In this document: in pieces, positions 1-5,337 of the stretch
Numbering within the stretch: position 1 is the first letter of the stretch
How the letters are laid out: every line of letters begins with the position of its first letter
Assembly: GCA_946531975.1 (NCBI GenBank)
Contig: CAMNAY010000117.1
Coordinates: 1 to 5,924 of the forward strand
Length of the DNA stretch: 5,924 nt
Direction: 5' to 3'
Source: an uncultured Ruminococcus sp.
GTDB lineage: Bacteria > Bacillota > Clostridia > Oscillospirales > Ruminococcaceae
Made by a program: the position numbers and the translations under genes
Notes under the pieces: model-generated
Seen by the model: only the letters and a program-made list of their open reading frames with translations
What the model was told of the DNA's origin: nothing
Databases searched by the model: none

Positions 1-74
1 CACAGCAGCAGAATCGCAGCGACGATCAGAACCGGCACCAGAATGCGCTTTTTCATCTTCCGTTTCTTTTCCAT
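1..74 (-). CDS. N-terminus of a membrane-anchored or secreted protein (partial, runs off left edge)
   Basis: Only 24 codons are present. They read as a strongly basic start (MEKKRKMKKR) followed by an unbroken hydrophobic run (ILVPVLIVAAILLL). This is the layout of a signal peptide or a single N-terminal membrane anchor, so the protein is probably exported or fixed to the membrane facing outward. The start at position 74 is preferred over the in-frame ATG at 54-56 because an AGGGG ribosome binding site lies 9 bases upstream of it, whereas the inner ATG has only a weak purine stretch. It follows the lipoprotein gene by 34 bases with no terminator between them, so it is probably the next gene of the same transcript. 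No family can be assigned, because the mature part lies outside the window. Confidence 0.7.
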   Translation of the reverse strand, partial: MEKKRKMKKRILVPVLIVAAILLL

Positions 75-83
75 TTTTTCAAT

Positions 84-88
84 CCCCT
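84..88 (-). promoter_or_regulatory. Ribosome binding site setting the start of the partial left-edge gene
   Basis: On the minus strand this reads AGGGG, 9 bases before the ATG at 72-74. It is the reason for choosing that ATG over the internal one at 54-56. Confidence 0.55.
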
Positions 89-108
89 GTGTATTTCTGC
101 TGCCTGTA

Positions 109-525
109 TTATTTTTCCCTTTTTTCGATGCTCGTCAGCCGCAGAATCAGCACCTCAATCTCGGTGCCGTCATGCTGCATCTTTTGTTTTTCGAGCTTTC
201 CCTCGACGGTGACAGTATCGTAATCCTCCAGCCCGTCATAGCTGACCTTGGAGCCGTCCATTTCGATGCCGACGCCGTGACCGCCTGAATTCTCCGCATA
301 GATCGAATAGAATTTCTCGCCCGAATCATGATCGGTCGAGGGATAAAACTGTCCGACCATATGATAGGTCTTGTTCAGATAGCTCTCCGGTTCATTGTAC
401 ATTGCCGAGATCGTGTCATAGGTGACGGAGGATTTAATGTACTGGATCTCCTGCTCGGAGGATGCGTCACCGCAGGCTGTCAGCAGCAGCCCCGCTGCCG
501 CGATTGCAATCAGATTCTGTTTCAT
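109..525 (-). CDS. Small secreted lipoprotein, possibly with an OB-fold-like domain
   Basis: This 138-residue protein starts with a short basic n-region, a hydrophobic stretch (IAIAAAGLLL) and a lipobox LTAC with the lipidated cysteine at residue 18. It should therefore be cut by signal peptidase II and anchored to the outer face of the membrane. The mature part (about 30-138) has a segment YLNKTYHMVGQF (49-60), then KFYSIYAENSGG (71-82), then DYDTVTVEGKLEK (101-113), and ends with VLILRLTSIEK. This alternation of 'nKTyhmvGqF' and 'dyDtVtVeGkle' strands is reminiscent of small OB-fold domains in Firmicutes surface proteins, but that is a pattern judgement, not a database match. The gene starts 7 bases after the esterase gene ends, and its Shine-Dalgarno overlaps the esterase stop codon, so translation is probably coupled. 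A surface role alongside the dockerin esterase is inference. The biochemical function is unknown. Confidence 0.85.
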   Translation of the reverse strand: MKQNLIAIAAAGLLLTACGDASSEQEIQYIKSSVTYDTISAMYNEPESYLNKTYHMVGQFYPSTDHDSGEKFYSIYAENSGGHGVGIEMDGSKVSYDGLEDYDTVTVEGKLEKQKMQHDGTEIEVLILRLTSIEKREK

Positions 526-528
526 GTT

Positions 529-534
529 CTCCTC
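529..534 (-). promoter_or_regulatory. Ribosome binding site of the lipoprotein gene, overlapping the esterase stop codon
   Basis: The minus strand reads TGAGGAGAACATG. The TGA that ends the esterase gene supplies the first bases of the GAGGAG motif. The spacing to the ATG is only 3 bases, shorter than usual, which favours re-initiation by ribosomes finishing the esterase over independent loading. Confidence 0.5.
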
Positions 535-1894
535 ATTCCCTGCTGACCGGCTGTTCGATCGGCAGAATGTGATATACGTTCAAAAGCTGCTGCTTCAGCA
601 GCGTGAGATCGGCAGCATTCAGTCTGCCGTTTTCGTCCATGTCCGCATTGCGCCATGCGGGCAGCATGTCGGTGTCTGCGCAGAGATACCGCGACAGCAT
701 GACCGCATCGCTGATGTTGACGCTGCCGTCCTGATTGACGTCGCCAAGGATCTTCACAGGCACGGCACTGCGGTTCCGGTAGACGGTTTCATACATCTTC
801 TGTGCCCAGAGCTTCCGCATTTCGTTATAGCCTTCCGAATTCGGATGCACGCCGTCCGCGCTCAGCCCTTCCGGATACTGTTCATAAAACGCATAGAAGT
901 CCGGACCCTTGATGACAGTCGGGAATTCCTCATAAATGCGGTCGATCTGCGCATTGTAATCCGCGATATTCGCCGTGATGCCCGGCTCTGTCGAAAACGG
1001 AATCTTCGGCAGAACAGCCTGTTTTCCCGCTGCCTGCACCGCTTTGATCATGTACACGGTATTCTCATAATACTTCTCCGCGCCGGTCTGATTGCCCCAG
1101 CAGTCATTCGTACCGTATGCAATGCTGACATACTCTCCGGGGAAGCTGCTGAGCCAGCGGTCAATGTTGTTTTTTCCGTCGGTGCTGAAGATTCCGCCGA
1201 TGCCGCCGTTCTCCTGTGCCGGATAATACGCGGGGTCAAGCTGATGCAGCAGGTCGGCAAAGTTGCCGTCGCCGGCAGAGAAGGTCACCATGCCGCCGGC
1301 AGTGATGCTGTCACCGAGAAAGAGCCAGCTGTCAACCAGCCCGTCCGAGCAGTCGTGGATATCGACATTCAGGTTGACGGAAGTGCCGCCGTTCTGTACG
1401 CCCAGCACTTCGAGCTTGACCCAGTTGTACCCGCTGAAATCCAGCACATTTTCGCCCGAGTGCGTGGTACAGCCGGTTACGGAAGCGACTTCCTTCCAGC
1501 CGTCCTCCGGACATGCTCCGCCCTTCGCAGCGTTGACATAGATCTTGTAATCCGAGAGAGAAGCGCCCGCCGCTTCCTTGCGCACAGTGTAATCATAATT
1601 GTTCCATGCGCCGGAATACCATGCGACATTGATCTTCTGCCGGTTTTCCTGCGGAAGATCGGACAGATCATATGCAAGCCAGCTTCCGACCGCACCGTTC
1701 CATGCATCATAGTACACATCATTGCAGGAAGCATATGCAGTATTCTGACTGTCGGAGTAGACCTTGTCGGTGCGGTTGCGGTTCAGCGGGAGGTATTCCT
1801 GACCCTCTGCGTGAACGGCTGCCGGTACGGGCATTGCTGCGGCACTCAGGCAGAGTGCGAGCAGACCTGCTGCTGTTTTTTTCATTCTGTTCAT
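533..1894 (-). CDS. Secreted SGNH/GDSL-type esterase with C-terminal type I dockerin
   Basis: Numbered from the ATG at 1892-1894 this is 453 residues. Residues 1-29 are a signal peptide ending VHA, giving a mature start at EGQEY. Residues about 31-185 form an N-terminal module rich in aromatic and Asn residues that looks like a beta-sandwich sugar-binding domain but has no recognised family. Residues about 190-375 are the SGNH hydrolase: block I LFLGDSITAGG (nucleophile Ser196), block II NGGIGG (Gly230/231), block III YGTND (Asn263), and block V SADGVHPN (Asp347, His350). All four catalytic blocks are intact. Residues about 381-440 are a type I dockerin with two F-hand repeats, DVNQDG...SD and DMDENG...AD, each with calcium ligands at positions 1, 3, 5, 9 and 12. 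Proteins of this build are usually carbohydrate esterases, for example removing acetyl groups from xylan or pectin, and plug into cohesins of a cellulosome. The substrate is not visible from sequence. Another in-frame ATG at 1910-1912 is less likely because it lacks a good ribosome binding site. Confidence 0.92.
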   Translation of the reverse strand: MNRMKKTAAGLLALCLSAAAMPVPAAVHAEGQEYLPLNRNRTDKVYSDSQNTAYASCNDVYYDAWNGAVGSWLAYDLSDLPQENRQKINVAWYSGAWNNYDYTVRKEAAGASLSDYKIYVNAAKGGACPEDGWKEVASVTGCTTHSGENVLDFSGYNWVKLEVLGVQNGGTSVNLNVDIHDCSDGLVDSWLFLGDSITAGGMVTFSAGDGNFADLLHQLDPAYYPAQENGGIGGIFSTDGKNNIDRWLSSFPGEYVSIAYGTNDCWGNQTGAEKYYENTVYMIKAVQAAGKQAVLPKIPFSTEPGITANIADYNAQIDRIYEEFPTVIKGPDFYAFYEQYPEGLSADGVHPNSEGYNEMRKLWAQKMYETVYRNRSAVPVKILGDVNQDGSVNISDAVMLSRYLCADTDMLPAWRNADMDENGRLNAADLTLLKQQLLNVYHILPIEQPVSRE

Positions 1895-1901
1895 AATAAA
1901 A

Positions 1902-1907
1902 CCCCTT
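1902..1907 (-). promoter_or_regulatory. Ribosome binding site deciding the esterase start
   Basis: AAGGGG on the minus strand lies 7 bases upstream of the ATG at 1892-1894 and inside the open frame that could begin at 1912. This supports the shorter protein, whose signal peptide then begins MNRMKK, a typical basic n-region. Confidence 0.55.
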
Positions 1908-1930
1908 TTCATGTTTTTCTTTCTGTTTGG

Positions 1931-2377
1931 TTATCTGTGCATTTTTACGAGCGGAATCCACCCGTCCTCAACCATCGTTTCACCGTTCAGGGAAAACCCG
2001 TTCCGCTGATAGAATGCGATGCCGCGCCTGTTGTATTCGAGCGCCCAGAGCCATGATGCACCGAGCGTTTCCACAGCAAACCGCAGCAGCTTTGCGCCGA
2101 TGCCCTGCCCCTGAAACTGCGGCTCGACATAGAGCTTGACAATCTCATCGCCCTGCACGCGGATCATGCCGCGAACCACACCGTCGTCGTATACATAGGT
2201 GCTGCGGAGCGCTTCACTGCCGCTCCGGTACTCTGCGGCGGTGTCGAGGACGTTCAGCTCACCGAAATAAAACGGGTCATTCTGAAAGAACGGGTAGAAA
2301 TTCACACGGTAGTTGGTCACGATCATCTCTGCGATGCGCGAGGCATCGGATGCTGCTGCCGGTCGGATCTGCTGCAT
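1931..2377 (-). CDS. GNAT-family N-acetyltransferase
   Basis: This 148-residue cytosolic protein has the GNAT fold markers in order. An N-terminal IRPAAASDASRIAEM (4-18) forms the first strand and helix. Motif A is VKLYVEPQFQGQGIGAKLL (80-98), whose Q-x-Q-G-I-G loop (about 89-94) binds the pyrophosphate of acetyl-CoA. Motif B is ALEYNRRGIAFYQRNGF (112-128), with Tyr123 in the position that usually acts as general acid. The length is normal for the family. The acceptor substrate cannot be told; GNAT enzymes of this size modify protein N-termini, amino acids, polyamines or antibiotics. The gene lies 36 bases after galT and 36 bases before the esterase start, with a strong AAAGGAG site 6 bases from its ATG. 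That site lies mostly in the loop of a small inverted repeat. There is no evident functional tie to its neighbours. Confidence 0.9.
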   Translation of the reverse strand: MQQIRPAAASDASRIAEMIVTNYRVNFYPFFQNDPFYFGELNVLDTAAEYRSGSEALRSTYVYDDGVVRGMIRVQGDEIVKLYVEPQFQGQGIGAKLLRFAVETLGASWLWALEYNRRGIAFYQRNGFSLNGETMVEDGWIPLVKMHR

Positions 2378-2395
2378 TTCAGACTCCTTTCTGAA
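2378..2395 (-). promoter_or_regulatory. Perfect 6-bp inverted repeat with the Shine-Dalgarno in its loop, upstream of the GNAT gene
   Basis: The minus strand reads TTCAGA-AAGGAG-TCTGAA followed directly by the ATG. The arms are perfect reverse complements of 6 bases and the 6-base loop is the ribosome binding core itself. This could present the site to the ribosome or modulate its access. The stem is short and A/U-rich, so its stability in vivo is uncertain and the arrangement may be chance. Confidence 0.4.
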
Positions 2396-2413
2396 CGGAA
2401 GAACACATGCATC

Positions 2414-3895
2414 TCACACCGCAGAGAGAAACCGCAGAAAGCCTGCCTGTCCCTCCGGATTCCGCGCAAAGACGCCGCACTGCTCCAGCACCTGCATGAA
2501 CACCCTGCCGGTCTCATCCCGCAGCACCGCCGCCCAGTCCGCACCGGACGGGTAATTGCCGATGAACCCGCGCACCCATTCCGCGTGCTTGACGACTGCG
2601 TCACCGTCTGTTTCCGGCATGCCGTTCAGGATCCAGAGCCGCACTGCCTCCAGCTCAGTTTTGAGCCGCGCCGGCAGGATTGCCCGCCCCATGACCTCGA
2701 TCAGACCGATATTCTCTTTTTTGATGTGGTGCAGCTCCGCGTGCGGGTGGTACAGTCCCAGCGGATGCGCCTCCGTGGTGTGATTATCGCGCAGAACAAG
2801 GTCGAGTTCATAGGCGCCGTCCCGATACCGTGCGATCGGCGTGATCGTGTGATGCGGTGTTTCTCCCGTAAATGCGATGACTTCCTGTTCCGGATCGCTG
2901 TATTCCCGCCATGCCGCAAGCACGCGGTCGGCAAGATCAGTCAGCCGCTCCGGTTCGGCACTGCGGATGCGCAGCACCGACATCGGCCACTTTACAATGC
3001 CGCATTCCACATCTGCAAAGCCATTGATCTGCACCGGCGTTTCGACCGGTGCCTGTGCCATCGGGAACGCTGCCCGCCCGCCCTGAAAATGTGCATGGCT
3101 GAGAATGGACCCGCCGACGACCGGCAGATCGGCATTTGAGCCGATGAAATAATGCGGGAACTGTGCGGTAAATTCGAGAAGCTGCGTGAAGCACGCGCGG
3201 TCAATTTTCATCGGCGTATGCTGTTCATCCAGCACGATACAATGCTCATTGTAATACGCATACGGCGAATACTGAAAATACCAGCGTCTGCCCGTCAGCG
3301 TCAGCGGAATGAGCCGCAGATTCTGCCGTGCGGGGTGATCGGGCCGCCCTGCATAGCCTTCATTCTCGCGGCAGAGCTGACAGCTCGGATAGGAGACCGA
3401 CCGCACAGCGCCTGCTGCCGCAATGTCCTTCGGATCCTTTTCCGGCTTGGAAAGATTGATTGTGATGTCGAGCGCGCCGTAATCAGTCGGAGTCTGCCAG
3501 CAGACATTCTTTGCGATGCGTTCCTGCTGAATGTATCCGTTTGCGGTACAGAGCCGGTAAAACCGGTCGGTCGCCGTCTGCGGAGAAACCGCATAATCTG
3601 CGGAAAAACTGCGGATCACCTGCGAAGGGAGCGGCGTGAGCAGACCCATGAGCTTCGCGGCAAACAGGTCACGCTGTGTCACGGTATCGTCAAACAGACC
3701 GCGCCGCAGCGCAATCGCGGTATAGGCATCGAGCAGTGCGCCGAAGGACGCATCCTCCGGCAGCGTGACCGCAGGCAGCTCGTCCGGCGCATCGGCACGG
3801 TACAGCGCAAGAATCAGATTCTCATAATAACAGAAATCCGGTTCTGCGATCAGGTCATGAGCGGCTGCATATCGCAGCAGCGGCATTGCAAACAT
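2414..3895 (-). CDS. galT: UDP-glucose--hexose-1-phosphate uridylyltransferase (GalT, family 2)
   Basis: It transfers UMP from UDP-glucose to galactose-1-phosphate, giving UDP-galactose and glucose-1-phosphate, the middle step of the Leloir pathway in the cytosol. The protein is 493 residues from the ATG at 3893-3895, the usual size of the Firmicutes-type second GalT family and longer than the roughly 350-residue E. coli type. Recognisable stretches are NLSKPEKDPKDI (147-158), the CQLCRENEGY segment (172-181), SNADLPVVGGSILSHAHFQ (253-271) with the catalytic-region histidines His267 and His269, and HPLGLYHPHAELHHIKKENI (377-396) followed by GLIEVMGRAILPARL. The start at 3895 is preferred over the ATG at 3902-3904 because AGAGGG then sits 9 bases upstream; at 3904 it would touch the start codon. 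It begins 30 bases after the hemW stop. No galK or galE is in the window, so the kinase and epimerase must be encoded elsewhere if the pathway is complete. Confidence 0.95.
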   Translation of the reverse strand: MFAMPLLRYAAAHDLIAEPDFCYYENLILALYRADAPDELPAVTLPEDASFGALLDAYTAIALRRGLFDDTVTQRDLFAAKLMGLLTPLPSQVIRSFSADYAVSPQTATDRFYRLCTANGYIQQERIAKNVCWQTPTDYGALDITINLSKPEKDPKDIAAAGAVRSVSYPSCQLCRENEGYAGRPDHPARQNLRLIPLTLTGRRWYFQYSPYAYYNEHCIVLDEQHTPMKIDRACFTQLLEFTAQFPHYFIGSNADLPVVGGSILSHAHFQGGRAAFPMAQAPVETPVQINGFADVECGIVKWPMSVLRIRSAEPERLTDLADRVLAAWREYSDPEQEVIAFTGETPHHTITPIARYRDGAYELDLVLRDNHTTEAHPLGLYHPHAELHHIKKENIGLIEVMGRAILPARLKTELEAVRLWILNGMPETDGDAVVKHAEWVRGFIGNYPSGADWAAVLRDETGRVFMQVLEQCGVFARNPEGQAGFLRFLSAV

Positions 3896-3904
3896 CGGTA
3901 TCAT

Positions 3905-3910
3905 CCCTCT
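3905..3910 (-). promoter_or_regulatory. Ribosome binding site deciding the galT start
   Basis: AGAGGG on the minus strand ends directly before the ATG at 3902-3904 and 9 bases before the one at 3893-3895. Only the second spacing is workable, so translation most likely starts at 3895. Confidence 0.5.
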
Positions 3911-3925
3911 TTTTTTGTTTCTCTG

Positions 3926-5011
3926 TTATAAAATCGCCGTCAGAACGGCATTGGAGACCAGCCAGCCCTGCGGTGTCATAGTCAGTCTTCCGTCTGTCAA
4001 AGTCAGATAGTCCGGCATCAGCGGCTTTGCGCGGCGGAGCAGGCGGTCCCGTTCCGCATCGGGCAGGGAATCGGTACGAATCCCCTCCCGCAGCCGCAGT
4101 CCGAGCATCACGCGCTCGGTAAAGCTCTCCGCCTCCGGCTCGGTCACATCCTCTGTCTGCCGCGCATCCGCACAGAATTTCACCAGATCACGCGGCACGG
4201 CAAACCGCTTCCCGTCATGGCAGGAATGCGCTGCCGGCCCGATGCCGTAATACGGATGCAGCCGCCAGTATTTGCAGTTGTGGCGGCTTTCATAGCCCTC
4301 CTGCGCGAAATTCGAGATCTCATAATGGGTATATCCCGCGGCGGTCAGTGTCCGGTGCATTTGCAGATACCGGTCTGCCTGTGCATCGTCATCACAGAGC
4401 GCAGGCGGATTCTCCGCAAAGGGCGTATGCTCTTCAATTTTCAGCAGATACGCGGAAATATGCGGGATATGCAGTGCAGTCAGCGCGTTCAGATCGTCTG
4501 CAAGGCAGTCCGCGCTCTGAATCTTCAGCCCGAACATCAGGTCGGCGGAAAGATTCGCAAAGCCCGCGTCCTGCGCCCGCTTCACCGCTGCTTTTGCCTG
4601 CTCCGGCGTATGCCGCCGACCGAGAATCCGCAGCACATCATGCTGCACCGACTGAATTCCCAGCGACAGCCGGTTGATGCCGGCGGCTTTCCACGCAGCA
4701 AGTGCGGCATCGGTCACGGTCAGCGGATTTGCTTCCAGTGTGATCTCCGCGTCATCGGCAAGCAGCACGGTCTCCCGCGCCGTTTCTGTCATGCGCAGAA
4801 GCTGCTCCCCGGAGAGCAGCGAGGGCGTCCCGCCGCCGAAATACAGCGTATCGGCATGCAGCCCTTCCGGCAGTGCCCGGAGATTCCGGCAGACAGCGTC
4901 CGTATAATCCTGCACGGTCTGCCGGTCATAGCGCTGCGAATAAAAATCACAGTAGGGGCATTTCACCGCGCAGAACGGCACATGCACATAGATTCCGGCG
5001 GGTGCGGTCAT
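3926..5011 (-). CDS. hemW: Radical SAM family heme chaperone HemW
   Basis: This 361-residue protein is often mislabelled coproporphyrinogen III oxidase. HemW binds heme and is thought to deliver it to membrane enzymes. It shows GIYVHVPFC, then the radical SAM cluster motif CAVKCPYC (Cys14, Cys18, Cys21) with Phe23 where true HemN has a fourth cysteine. The SAM-binding motif GGGTPS (59-64) follows, then LEANP (92-96), NRLSLGIQS (113-121) and ADLMFGL (156-162). The C-terminal part carries HYEISNFA (229-236) and RHNCKYW (243-249), which contains the HNxxYW motif linked to heme binding in HemW, then YYGIGPAAHS. The length is slightly below the usual 375-380. Its start overlaps the stop of the upstream zinc-ribbon gene as ATGA, and only a weak GCGGAA precedes it, so translation is probably coupled. 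lepA two genes upstream matches the common lepA-hemW pairing in Firmicutes. Confidence 0.95.
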   Translation of the reverse strand: MTAPAGIYVHVPFCAVKCPYCDFYSQRYDRQTVQDYTDAVCRNLRALPEGLHADTLYFGGGTPSLLSGEQLLRMTETARETVLLADDAEITLEANPLTVTDAALAAWKAAGINRLSLGIQSVQHDVLRILGRRHTPEQAKAAVKRAQDAGFANLSADLMFGLKIQSADCLADDLNALTALHIPHISAYLLKIEEHTPFAENPPALCDDDAQADRYLQMHRTLTAAGYTHYEISNFAQEGYESRHNCKYWRLHPYYGIGPAAHSCHDGKRFAVPRDLVKFCADARQTEDVTEPEAESFTERVMLGLRLREGIRTDSLPDAERDRLLRRAKPLMPDYLTLTDGRLTMTPQGWLVSNAVLTAIL

Positions 5012-5325
5012 TTCCGCTTGATTGCCGGAACCAGATCCCCGACAAACATATTGAACAGCACGCGCATAATGACTGTCGAAGCAAACGGAATCACGCCTGT
5101 GAGGAACACATCACGGTACGTGCGGAAGGTGAAGTAGCAGTAGAGAATCGCCGCAAGTCCCATGAGGGAAAGCACGGTGTTCGCGATCAGTGACGCCTTG
5201 CCGTTGACACAGCGTCTTCCGCATTCCGGGCAGGGCTTGCCGTAGGAGGTCATTCCGCCGCAGCGCAGCTTCATCCACGGGGAAAAGGTTTCTTTGCCGC
5301 AGTGCGGGCACTTGTATTTCATCAT
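5008..5325 (-). CDS. Small zinc-ribbon membrane protein of unknown function
   Basis: This 105-residue protein has an N-terminal cysteine-rich region with CPHCG (Cys6, Cys9), Cys22, and CPECGRRC (Cys32, Cys35, Cys39). The two CxxC pairs can form a zinc ribbon. Two hydrophobic segments follow at about 44-66 and 73-95, separated by a short charged turn (RTYRD), and the tail is basic (IKRK). It is therefore probably a two-helix membrane protein with the zinc ribbon in the cytosol. A strong AAGGAG site sits 5 bases before the ATG at 5325, or 8 bases before the adjacent in-frame ATG at 5322; either may be used. The gene lies 12 bases after lepA and overlaps hemW by 4 bases, so all three are likely co-expressed. 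I do not recognise a named family, and a role with lepA or hemW is only suggested by position. Confidence 0.85.
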   Translation of the reverse strand: MMKYKCPHCGKETFSPWMKLRCGGMTSYGKPCPECGRRCVNGKASLIANTVLSLMGLAAILYCYFTFRTYRDVFLTGVIPFASTVIMRVLFNMFVGDLVPAIKRK

Positions 5326-5337
5326 CGGTACTCCTTC

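Noticed and set aside
1895..1930. Possible promoter or terminator between the acetyltransferase and esterase genes
   Set aside because: The 36-base gap is A-rich on the minus strand but has no stable hairpin followed by a T run and no convincing -35/-10 pair.
422..2056. A 544-codon open frame on the plus strand opposite the esterase gene and parts of its neighbours
   Set aside because: Its codons are exact reverse complements of the esterase codons, so it stays open simply because the real gene avoids TTA, CTA and TCA. The translation has no domain motifs, starts inside the lipoprotein gene and ends inside the acetyltransferase gene. The minus-strand reading has a signal peptide, catalytic blocks and a dockerin.
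3152..3931. A 259-codon plus-strand frame opposite galT
   Set aside because: It is also codon-aligned with the real gene on the other strand and its translation looks like a random basic, Cys/Arg-rich product. The opposite strand encodes unmistakable GalT motifs.
3926..5011. Reading this gene as an oxygen-independent coproporphyrinogen III oxidase (hemN)
   Set aside because: The cluster motif is CxxxCxxC followed by Asp-Phe, without the fourth cysteine of HemN, and the HNxxYW motif and the length match HemW.
4217..5137. A 306-codon plus-strand frame opposite hemW
   Set aside because: It is the aligned antisense shadow of hemW and runs through the hemW/zinc-ribbon junction; no recognisable motif and no independent evidence.
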